Assembly (NCBI GenBank): GCA_963699495.1
Contig: CAVOUB010000005.1
Location: forward strand, 1,054,001-1,118,000
Source: JAIBJN01 sp963699495
Lineage (GTDB): Bacteria > Actinomycetota > Thermoleophilia > Gaiellales > Gaiellaceae
Length of the DNA: 64,000 nucleotides
Reading direction: 5' to 3'
The notes below the pieces were generated by a model. That model had not been told where the DNA came from, did not search any database, and saw only the letters and a list, made by a program, of their open reading frames with translations. This document shows, piece after piece, positions 44,590-52,170 of this stretch. Position 1 is the first letter of the stretch. Each line of letters opens with the position of its first letter. The position numbers were made by a program, and so were the translations under genes.

Positions 44590-46092
44590 GAGAGCCGGCG
44601 CCCGAGGCGGCGGGCGTGCCGCGCGCGCGGATGATGCTCCAGCGCGCTCACTGGGCCGCCACCGCGTTCGCCGAGTTCGACCTCGTGCGCACCCGGCGTG
44701 TCGTCGCCGCGGTGGCCGACGAGGCATACCGAAACGCGAAAAGGTATGCCGACTGGGCGGTCGAGGAGACCGGCATGGGCGTGGCCGAGCACAAGCTGGT
44801 CAAGAACGAGGCCTGTTCGAAGGGCGTCGTCGAGTGGTGGGGCGACGGTGACTACGTCAGCGCCAGGGTCGACGCGGACGCCCGGATCGTCGAGATCCCG
44901 CGCCCAGCCGGGGTGGTGCTCGCACTGACGCCGTCGACCAACCCCATCGCGACGGTCTACTTCAAGGTGCTGCTCTCGCTGATGACCCGGAACGCCGTGG
45001 TCGTGAGCCCGCATCCGCTTGCCCGGGAGGTGTCCATCGACGCCGTGGGCCACCTCGCCCAGGCGGCAGTGGCCGCCGGCGCGCCCGACGGCTGCGTGCA
45101 GGTCGTGGAAGAGCCCACGGTCCCGCTGATCGAGGCGCTGATGAGTGATCCGACGACCGACGTGATCGTCGCCACGGGAGGCACGGCCGTCGTCCGGGCC
45201 GCATATCGCTCGGGGAACCCCGCCTGGGGTGTCGGGCCGGGCAATGTGCCGGCGCTGGTGGATCAGACAGCCGATCTCGCCACGGCGGCGAAGCGGCTGA
45301 TGGATTCGAAGAGCTTCGACAACTCCATCCTCTGCACCAACGAGTCGTGCGTCATCGTGGAGGAGCGCGTCGCCGACGCTTTCCAGAAGGAGCTCCGACG
45401 GCACGGCGGTCTCGTGCTGTCGTCCGAGGATGTCGCGGCCGTGCGCGCGGCGCGTCTACCCCGAAGGCCGGATGCGAGTCGACCTGGTCGGCAAGGACGC
45501 TCTGGCGCTGGCTCAGGAAGCCGACATCCGGGCGCCCGCCGGCACCCGCGTGCTGGTGGCGCCCTTCTCGCTGGTCGTGCCCGAGGAGCCGCTGGCACGC
45601 GAGAAGCTCTTTCCGCTGCTCGGGCTCGTCCGCGTGCCGGACGCCCGCCGCGGGATCGACGCCGCCCGCGCGATGCTGCGGATCGGGGGGGCCGGCCATT
45701 CGGCGGCGATCCACTCGCACGACCCCCGAACGATCATGGCCTACGGAGCCGCCGTTCAGGTGCTGCGCGTGGCCGTCAACGTCGGCGCCAGCACCGGTTC
45801 CGCCGGCATCGGCACCAACCTGGCCCCCACCATGACGATCGGGACCGGGTTCTTCGGGCGCTCGGCGCTGGGGGAGAACCTCGAGCCCCGGCACCTGATC
45901 AACCTGACGCGCATCGCGTACGCGTCCGACCCGGCGGAGCCCTTCGCCGAGTTCGACGGCCTGCAGCCGTGGAACACCGCCCTGAATGCCGAACCGGTCG
46001 CGGCGCCAGACATGCCGGTCGATGTGGAGCTCGCCCGCGAGGAGATCCGCCGTGTCGTGCTGGAAGAGCTTCGAGAGCTGGTGCACCGTTGA
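44586..46092 (+). CDS. Microcompartment aldehyde dehydrogenase (CoA-acylating type); one-base frameshift near 45458
   Basis: About 502 residues when joined. It should oxidise an aldehyde, probably propionaldehyde, to an acyl-CoA. N-terminal domain GVVLALTPSTNPIATVYFKV, then SKSFDNSILCTNES with the catalytic Cys. The frame changes after SSEDVAAVRAA by one extra C and resumes as VYPEGRMRVDLVGKD. The active-site region GTNLAPTMTIGTGFFGRSAL is intact. After a Pro-rich linker, the final 24 residues (VELAREEIRRVVLEELRELV) form an amphipathic helix like an encapsulation peptide. Span is 1 modulo 3. It starts by ATGA overlap with the aminotransferase. Confidence 0.9.
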
Positions 46093-46108
46093 GTGGACGC
46101 GTCCACTG

Positions 46109-46714
46109 ATGGCCGAGCTCCGCTCCTTCATCTTCATCGACCAGCTGCAGCCGCAGACGATGTGCTACCTGGGCACCTGGATCCGCGGCCGGCTACCGCG
46201 CTCCAACATGGCGGCGCAGGTGATCGAGATCTCGCCGGGACTCGACATCGAGCCGCTGACCGACGTCGCGCTCAAGTCGACCGACGTGCAGGCGGGCATC
46301 CTCATCGTCGAGCGCCAGTTCGGCTACCTGGAGATCCACTCCCGCTCCACGGCGGCGGTGCAGTCGGCGAGCGCCGCGGTGCTGGACGCGCTGGGCTCCA
46401 CGCCCCAGGACGCCGTGCGCCCGCAGATCCTGGCGTCCGAGCTGATCTCCCGGGTCGACCGCCAGCACGCCTTCCTGATCAACCGCAACAAGATCGGGTC
46501 GATGGCGCTCCCAGGCGAGTCGCTGTTCGTGCTGGAGATGCAGCCGGCCTCGTACGCCATCCTGGCGACCAACGAGGCGGAGAAGGCCGCGCGGATAAAG
46601 GTCGTGGACTACCGCATGATCGGCGCCACCGGCCGGGTGTACCTGACCGGCGTGGAGGCTGACGTCCGCGCCGCCGGAGACGCCGCTGTGGCGGCACTGG
46701 GGAGGGCAGCATGA
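46109..46714 (+). CDS. Microcompartment shell protein, double BMC domain (trimer type), copy 1
   Basis: 201 aa. Two BMC-like domains (about 1-95 and 105-200). The first has MCYLGTWIRGRLPRSNMAAQ and VIEISPGLDIEPLTDVALKS; the second ends MIGATGRVYLTGVEADVRAA. A second gene 1.2 kb downstream encodes a related protein with the same layout. Double-domain shell proteins form pseudohexameric trimers, often with gated pores for larger molecules. The gene begins 16 bases after the dehydrogenase and its stop overlaps the next start. Confidence 0.9.
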   Translation: MAELRSFIFIDQLQPQTMCYLGTWIRGRLPRSNMAAQVIEISPGLDIEPLTDVALKSTDVQAGILIVERQFGYLEIHSRSTAAVQSASAAVLDALGSTPQDAVRPQILASELISRVDRQHAFLINRNKIGSMALPGESLFVLEMQPASYAILATNEAEKAARIKVVDYRMIGATGRVYLTGVEADVRAAGDAAVAALGRAA

Positions 46715-47316
46715 GCACCGGCGACGACGAGCTGCTGCGCAACGTCACCCGGGAGGTGCTGGCCGAGCTGCTCCCCGGCCTGCTCGAGGACGCGCTCGCC
46801 ACCTCGGCTCCGGCCGGCAATGGCAACGGGCATCGAGCCCAGCCACCTGCCGCGGCCGTGGCCGAGGGCGATGCCGTCGTGCCCCAGGTCCCCGCCCCGC
46901 CGATCGCCAAGGTCCACCGCCCCAGCGGCTGGCGCGCGCCGGCTCCGGCCCCCGCTGACAGCCCGGCCCCGGCGGCGGTGCCCGACGGCGTCGCGGTCGA
47001 GCGTGTCGCCCTTCAGAGCGACGCCGACCTCGACGCGTTCGTCCGCATGCTCGCCCACCGTCTGGAGAGCCCGCGCGACCGGGCGGCGATCCTGTCCGGC
47101 GAGCTGCGGTTCCAGCTCGCGGGAGGGCCCGCGGCGAGCGCGTCGTCGGGGCCGACGATACGGGTCGAGACGGGCGCGGTCACTGAGCGCGCCGTCAAGG
47201 AGGCCGCCAAGGCGGGAGCCCGGCTGGTGCTGTCACCTCGCGCCGTGCTCACGCCCCTGGCGCGGGACCGCGCGCGGAGCCTTGGAGTCGAGATCGAGAA
47301 GGAGACGCCATGCTGA
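46711..47316 (+). CDS. Microcompartment-locus protein of unknown function with encapsulation-like helix
   Basis: 201 aa with three parts: an N-terminal amphipathic helix (ELLRNVTREVLAELLPGLLE, residues about 7-27) of the encapsulation-peptide type; a disordered Ala/Pro linker (about 28-95); and a C-terminal domain (about 96-198) ending ARLVLSPRAVLTPLARDRAR plus SLGVEIEKE. The last motif recurs in several microcompartment-associated proteins, such as EutQ/EutT-like or PduL-like tails, but I cannot assign a family. Overlaps of 4 and 7 bases tie it to the shell genes. It is a candidate cargo or shell-linking protein. Confidence 0.75.
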   Translation: MSTGDDELLRNVTREVLAELLPGLLEDALATSAPAGNGNGHRAQPPAAAVAEGDAVVPQVPAPPIAKVHRPSGWRAPAPAPADSPAPAAVPDGVAVERVALQSDADLDAFVRMLAHRLESPRDRAAILSGELRFQLAGGPAASASSGPTIRVETGAVTERAVKEAAKAGARLVLSPRAVLTPLARDRARSLGVEIEKETPC

Positions 47317-47579
47317 GAGCCACCGTCACCGGCTCCGTCTGGGCGACCAGGCGAGTCGAGAGGATCCCTCAAGGGGCGTTCCTCGACGTCCAGGTCGAGG
47401 GCGGCGGCCGCCTGGTCGCGTTCGATGTGCTTGGCAGCGGTGTCGGCGAGCACGTGCTCGTCGCCACGGGATCGGTTGCCTCGGGCTGGTTCGGCGACGT
47501 GCATCCGCCGATCGATGCCCTCATCATCGGCTCGATCGACGAGCCGGCAAACGACCCCGCCGCAGAGCGGGAAAGGTAG
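47310..47579 (+). CDS. Microcompartment vertex protein, EutN/CcmL family (pentamer)
   Basis: 89 aa. Beta-barrel start MLRATVTGSVWATRRVERIP and the Gly-rich turn VLGSGVGEHVLVATGS, then PIDALIIGSIDE, as in EutN/CcmL. Pentamers close the vertices of the icosahedral shell. It overlaps the upstream gene by 7 bases and is followed closely by the hexamer protein. The presence of a vertex protein means a closed shell can be built from this locus alone. Confidence 0.93.
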   Translation: MLRATVTGSVWATRRVERIPQGAFLDVQVEGGGRLVAFDVLGSGVGEHVLVATGSVASGWFGDVHPPIDALIIGSIDEPANDPAAERER

Positions 47580-47588
47580 GTGAGACCA

Positions 47589-47870
47589 ATGGCAGACAAC
47601 GCACTCGGGATGATCGAGACCAAGGGATACGTGGCGGCTCTGGCCGCGGCGGACGCCATGGTCAAGGCTGCGAACGTCACCATCGTCGCGCGCGAAGAGG
47701 TCGGCGACGGCCTGGTGGCGGTGGTCATCCAGGGAGACGTCGGCGCCGTCAAGGCGGCGACCGAGGCAGGCGCCGAGACGGCGAACACGGTCGGCGAGGT
47801 CATCTCGGTGCACATCATCCCGCGACCGCACTCCGAGCTCGGGAAGCACTTCGCCAACACGACGAGCTAG
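47589..47870 (+). CDS. Microcompartment shell hexamer protein (single BMC domain)
   Basis: 93 aa from the ATG; a GTG 9 bases earlier lies against the previous stop. Canonical BMC-H: IETKGYVAALAAADAMVKAA, then NVTIVAREEVGDGLVAVVIQ, then GDVGAVKAATEAGAETANTV and HIIPRPHSELGK. This should be the main facet tile of the shell. It is the only single-domain BMC gene in the locus, so the facets are probably built from it plus the two double-domain proteins. Confidence 0.97.
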   Translation: MADNALGMIETKGYVAALAAADAMVKAANVTIVAREEVGDGLVAVVIQGDVGAVKAATEAGAETANTVGEVISVHIIPRPHSELGKHFANTTS

Positions 47871-47883
47871 CCCCGCGTAGCTG

Positions 47884-48531
47884 ATGCCTGCTCCTGACAC
47901 GCCGGTCCAGCTGCGCGTGTATCTGCCGATCCCGAAGCTGGGCCGGCAGTTCGCGGCGTACCTGGGAACCCCGACGCGAGCGCGGGGGTACCCGGCGATC
48001 GAGGGCGACCACGCCCTCATCGTCGAGGTGGCCCCCGCGCTCGCGATCGAGCGGATCACAGACCTGGCGCTGCGCTCCGTGCCCGAGATCGAGCCGGGCA
48101 TTCTCTACGTGGAGCGGCAGTTCGGCGTGCTCGAGGTGCATCACGCCGACCAGGAGCTGGTCGACCGCGCCGGCGCCGCCATCCTGGAGGGGATCGGCGC
48201 CTCGCCGGCGGACGCGCTCCGTCCAAATATCCTCTACGCCGACGTGATCGAGCAGATCACAGACCAGCACGCGGTGATCATCAACCGCAACCGGGAGGCC
48301 TCGATGGTCCTTCCCGGCGAGACGCTGCTCGTCTACGAGGTGACGCCTGCGCTTTTCGCCGCCGTGGCCGCCAATGCGGCGGAGCGCGTCGCGCCGGAGG
48401 TCACGCTCGTGACCGTCTCGATGATCGGCGCCGCAGGCCGCATCTACCTGAGCGGCTCCACCGAGGGCGTCGAGCGGGCGAGAGACGAGATCACGCGGGT
48501 GCTCGAGTCGGTGGAGGGGCGTGAGCACTGA
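47884..48531 (+). CDS. Microcompartment shell protein, double BMC domain, copy 2
   Basis: 215 aa. Same layout as the protein at 46109-46714: QLRVYLPIPKLGRQFAAYLG, IEPGILYVERQFGVLEVHHA (compare IVERQFGYLEIHS in copy 1), NRNREASMVLPGETLLVYEV, MIGAAGRIYLSGSTEGVERA. Both share the RQFG-LE-H and INRN patterns, so they arose by duplication. The two probably form mixed or separate pseudohexamers. The end overlaps the kinase start by 11 bases. Confidence 0.92.
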   Translation: MPAPDTPVQLRVYLPIPKLGRQFAAYLGTPTRARGYPAIEGDHALIVEVAPALAIERITDLALRSVPEIEPGILYVERQFGVLEVHHADQELVDRAGAAILEGIGASPADALRPNILYADVIEQITDQHAVIINRNREASMVLPGETLLVYEVTPALFAAVAANAAERVAPEVTLVTVSMIGAAGRIYLSGSTEGVERARDEITRVLESVEGREH

Positions 48532-49508
48532 CCAGGCGGCCATCGACCGCCTGGCGGTACGCGCGCTCGACCGCTACGGCCTCGATCCGGGCTCGACCTG
48601 CCAACTGCTCAACGTCTCGGAGAACTGGACGTACCGCATCGACGAGCCGGCCGCGCGGCCGGACGTTCGCGCTGCGCGTCCACCGGCCCGGTTACCACAC
48701 GGCCGCGGAGATCGAGTCCGAGCTCGCCTGGATCGACGCGTTGCGCCACGACGACGTGGTGGAGACGGCCCATGTCGTGGCCTGCTCCGACGGCAGCCGG
48801 GTGACGCAGCTCGCGACGCCCGAGCTGGGCGAGCGCAACGTCGTCCTGTTCGAGTGGCTCTCCGGGGAGATGCCGGACCCCGAGGGCAAGGACCTGCTCC
48901 GCGGTTTTCGCACTCTCGGCGCGGTGTCGGCGCGGATGCACGGCCATGCCCGGCAGTGGCGGCGCCCCTCGACCTTCCGGCGCTTCTCGTGGGACTACGA
49001 CACCACGCTCGGCGCTTCAGGTCACTGGGGCCGCTGGCAGGACGGGCTCGGCCTGGGCGGCGAGGAGCTGGACGTGCTCGGCCGGCTCGACGCCGTGATC
49101 CGCCGCCGGCTCGAGGCCTACGGCCAGGGATCCGAGCGGTTCGGCCTCGTGCACGCCGACATCCGCCTCGCCAACCTCCTGGTCGACGGCCCTCACGTGC
49201 GGGTGATCGACTTCGACGACTGCGGCTTTTCCTGGTTCATGTACGACTTCGCCACGACCGTGTCGTTCTTCGAGGACCACCCTCAGGTGCCGGAGCTGAA
49301 GGACGCGTGGGTCGACGGCTACCGTTCCGTGGCGCCGCTCGACCCCGCGGACGAGGCCGAGCTCGACACGTTCGTGCTGCTCCGGCGACTGCTGCTGGTC
49401 GCCTGGATCGGTTCGCACCATCAATTCGCCACCGAGGCAGCCGAGCTCGGGGCCGGCTTCACCGACGGCTCGTGCGCGCTCGCCGAGCAGTACCTGTCGA
49501 ACCAGTGA
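48521..49508 (+). CDS. APH-family small-molecule kinase (1-amino-2-propanol kinase candidate); one-base frameshift near 48660
   Basis: About 329 residues when joined. The N-terminal lobe starts AAIDRLAVRALDRYGLDPGS. The frame changes at DEPA by one extra base and resumes RTFALRVHRPGYHTAAEIES. The catalytic loop HADIRLANLLVDG (base Asp and Asn) and metal-binding IDFDDCGFSWF are complete. In RMM loci a kinase of this family phosphorylates (S)-1-amino-2-propanol. Span is 1 modulo 3. Start GTG overlaps the shell gene. A choline/ethanolamine-type substrate is the alternative. Confidence 0.88.
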
Positions 49509-49519
49509 AAGGACAGTTC

Positions 49520-50299
49520 ATGTTCACACCGATCGTCGGTCGCACAGTGCTCGTCTCCGGCGGGACGAAGGGCATCGGCAAGGGAATCGCCGGCGTGTTC
49601 GCGCGGGCCGGCGCGAACGTGGTCGTGAACGGCCGAGACGCCGAGGCAGGCGAGGCCGCGGTGCGGGACCTGTCCGGGCAGGGCGGGGACGTGGCCTACG
49701 TCGGCGGCGATGTCGGCAAGGCTGCGGACTGCGAGCGGCTGGCGGAGGAAACCGCGTCGCGGTTCGGCGGCATCGACGTCGTCTGCGCGAACGCGGGCGT
49801 CTTCCCTGACGTCAAGCTGGCCGACATGACCGAGCAGGACATCGACTCGATCTTCGCCACGAACGTGAAGGGCTGCATGCTGACCGTCAAGGCCTGCCTT
49901 CCCTACCTGGAGCGCTCCGCCCACGGCCGCGTCATCCTGACGAGCTCCATCACCGGCCCGATCACCGGCTTCCCGGGCTGGTCGCACTACGGGGCGACGA
50001 AGGCGGCGCAGCTCGGGTTCCTCCGCACAGCCTGCATCGAGCTCGCGCCGAAGGGGATCACGATCAACGCCGTCCTGCCGGGAAACGTCGTCTCCGAGGG
50101 GCTCGACGAGCTCGGCGAGGACTATCTCTCCCAGATGACCTCGTCGATCCCGCTGGGCCGTCTCGGCAGGGTGGAGGAGATCGGCGCGGCGGCGCTGTTC
50201 CTCGCGACCGACGAGGCCGGGTACATCACCGGGCAGACCATCGTCGTGGACGGGGGCCAGACGGTGCCCGAGTCCCTGGCCGCGCTCCAGGCCGTGTAG
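49520..50299 (+). CDS. Short-chain dehydrogenase/reductase (aminoacetone reductase candidate)
   Basis: 259 aa from ATG after AAAGGA. Classical SDR: cofactor motif VLVSGGTKGIGKGIAGVFAR, NAG in VVCANAGVFPD, catalytic Ser in ILTSSITGP, Tyr-x3-Lys in HYGATKAAQL, and C-terminal YITGQTIVVDGG. In RMM loci an SDR interconverts aminoacetone and 1-amino-2-propanol. The Arg after the first strand (NGRD) fits NADP(H) preference, which would suit the reductive direction. No encapsulation helix is seen, so it may act in the cytoplasm. Confidence 0.9.
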   Translation: MFTPIVGRTVLVSGGTKGIGKGIAGVFARAGANVVVNGRDAEAGEAAVRDLSGQGGDVAYVGGDVGKAADCERLAEETASRFGGIDVVCANAGVFPDVKLADMTEQDIDSIFATNVKGCMLTVKACLPYLERSAHGRVILTSSITGPITGFPGWSHYGATKAAQLGFLRTACIELAPKGITINAVLPGNVVSEGLDELGEDYLSQMTSSIPLGRLGRVEEIGAAALFLATDEAGYITGQTIVVDGGQTVPESLAALQAV

Positions 50300-50301
50300 C
50301 T

Positions 50302-51093
50302 GTGACCGCCCCGGCCGGCATGGCGGCGCTCGGCCCCGCGGCCGCCGCGCTGCGCGACCGCCTGCTGACCGAGATAGCCGCGGGGAAGCCGCCCCCGGGC
50401 GAGCGCCTGGGAGCCGAGCGGGAGCTGGCGGTTCGGCTGGGCGTGAGCCGCTCCACGCTGCGCGCGGCGCTCGACGCCCTGGAGGAGGCCGGTGTCGTGC
50501 ACCGGGTGCGCGGCCGCTCCGGAGGGATCTTCGTCTCTCAGCGCCGCGTGGAGCGTGACCTCAGCAGCGTCACCGGGCTGCCCGCCTACCTGCGCCGGCA
50601 GGGGTTCCAGTCCGGCGCCCGGGTGCTCTCGACGGGCATCCTGCCGGCCGGGGAGGAGACCGCGGCGGCCCTCGCGCTGGACGAGGGCGAGCTCGTGCTC
50701 GAGGTTCTTCGCCTGCGGCTGGCGGACGAGCAGCCCGTGTCGCTCGAGCGAGCCCGCTTCCCGGCCGACCGCTTCCCGGGGCTGCTCGACCGCTCGCTGG
50801 CCGGGTCGATCTACGACCTGCTCGAGACGGACTACGGGCTCCGCGTGGGCGAGGCGGAGGAGCGGATCGAGGTGGTCGGCGCAACGACAGCGGATGCCCG
50901 CACCCTCGAGGTGCGGCCGGGCGCTCCTCTGATCTCGATCGTGCGCACGGCGTGGACCGCCGAAGGGCGACCGTTCGAGCACTCGCGCGACCTGTTTCGG
51001 GCCGACCGGGTGCGCATCGTCGCCCGCGTTCGCGGTCGAGACGCCTCGTCGCTCGGGACGGCGGTCGAGGTCGCCGCCTCGCCCGACGAGTGA
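50302..51093 (+). CDS. GntR-family regulator (HutC/UTRA type) of the microcompartment locus
   Basis: 263 aa. Winged helix (about 12-80) with AERELAVRLGVSRSTLRAAL and VHRVRGRSGGIFVSQ. A UTRA ligand domain follows (about 95-250), including ADEQPVSLERARFPADRFPG and TAWTAEGRPFEHSRDLFRAD. UTRA domains sense small phosphorylated or amino compounds, matching an operon for an amino-alcohol. It begins 2 bases after the dehydrogenase gene. Confidence 0.9.
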   Translation: MTAPAGMAALGPAAAALRDRLLTEIAAGKPPPGERLGAERELAVRLGVSRSTLRAALDALEEAGVVHRVRGRSGGIFVSQRRVERDLSSVTGLPAYLRRQGFQSGARVLSTGILPAGEETAAALALDEGELVLEVLRLRLADEQPVSLERARFPADRFPGLLDRSLAGSIYDLLETDYGLRVGEAEERIEVVGATTADARTLEVRPGAPLISIVRTAWTAEGRPFEHSRDLFRADRVRIVARVRGRDASSLGTAVEVAASPDE

Positions 51094-51138
51094 GATACTC
51101 GCGCGCGTCGATGGCCGAGCACCTGATCAGCCGGGACC

Positions 51139-52056
51139 ATGCCGACCCACCGGCGCTGGGACGTCGACATCGAGCCCGTGCTGCACGTGGAGCAGGGCGA
51201 CGTGGTCGTGGTCGAGACCGACGACTTCGCGGGCGGGCAGATCGGGCGCGACTCGACGCCCGAGGATCTCCGCGCGCTCGACTTCGACACGATCTACCCG
51301 CTGGCCGGCCCCATCCACGTGGCGGGCGCCGAGCCGGGCGACGTGCTCGCCGTCGAGTTCCTCGGCTTCGAGCTGCCCGAGTGGGGCTGGGCGGCGATCC
51401 TGCCGGAGCTCGGCCTGCTGCCTCCGGGCGAGCTCGACGAGCCGTACCTGAAGTTCTTCGACCTCACCCAGGGCGACACGACCGAGCTCGTTCCCGGCGT
51501 GCGCATCCCGATCGAGCCGTTCTGCGGCACCACCGGCGTGCCCGGGCCAGGGATGCACGACGTGCCGATTCCGCCGCCGCACGCCGGCGGCGGCAACATC
51601 GACCTGCGCCACGTGACGAGGGGCGCGACGCTCTACCTGCCCGTGGGCGTGCCGGGAGCCTTGCTCTCGCTGGGCGACGCGCACGCGGCGCAGGGGGACG
51701 GGGAGGTGTGCGTCTCCGGGCTCGAGTGCCAGATGCGCACGACGCTCCGCGTCTCGATCGAGCGGGGGATGAGCTTGCGCTCGCCGGCACTTCGCCGTCC
51801 GCCCGGCTCGCTGACGCCCCGAGTGGACTCCGGGGGCTGGTTTGCGACCACCGGCGTCGAGGACGATCTCATGGAGGCGGCCCGCGCGGCCGTTCGCGGC
51901 ATGATCGACCATCTCGTCGACCGGCGCGGCCTCTCGCGCGAGGACGCCTACGTGCTGTGCTCGCTCGCCGCCGACCTGAAGATCACGGAGGTCGTCGACG
52001 CGCCCAACTGGATCGTCGCCTGCTTCCTGCCCGACGCCGTCTTCAGCAGCGGCTGA
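51139..52056 (+). CDS. Acetamidase/formamidase (FmdA-AmdA family)
   Basis: 305 aa, complete. Motifs ETDDFAGGQIGRDSTPEDLR, FCGTTGVPGPGMHDVPIPPP, GGNIDLRHV, and LSLGDAHAAQGDGEVC are those of zinc/metal-dependent acetamidase/formamidase. It would hydrolyse a short amide to acid and ammonium or amine. Placed after the GntR gene and before the permease, it may feed an amine into the microcompartment path, for example from an N-acyl amino-alcohol; nitrogen scavenging is an alternative. Confidence 0.9.
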   Translation: MPTHRRWDVDIEPVLHVEQGDVVVVETDDFAGGQIGRDSTPEDLRALDFDTIYPLAGPIHVAGAEPGDVLAVEFLGFELPEWGWAAILPELGLLPPGELDEPYLKFFDLTQGDTTELVPGVRIPIEPFCGTTGVPGPGMHDVPIPPPHAGGGNIDLRHVTRGATLYLPVGVPGALLSLGDAHAAQGDGEVCVSGLECQMRTTLRVSIERGMSLRSPALRRPPGSLTPRVDSGGWFATTGVEDDLMEAARAAVRGMIDHLVDRRGLSREDAYVLCSLAADLKITEVVDAPNWIVACFLPDAVFSSG

Positions 52057-52170
52057 GCCCGGGTTACGTGCGAGGCCTGTACTTCTCGCTGCGAATGCGG
52101 CAGGATGTCGCGTCTCTCAACCGGCTGGCCGCACACAGGCGAGGCGGCAGCGCGCGAACCCGGAGGTTCA

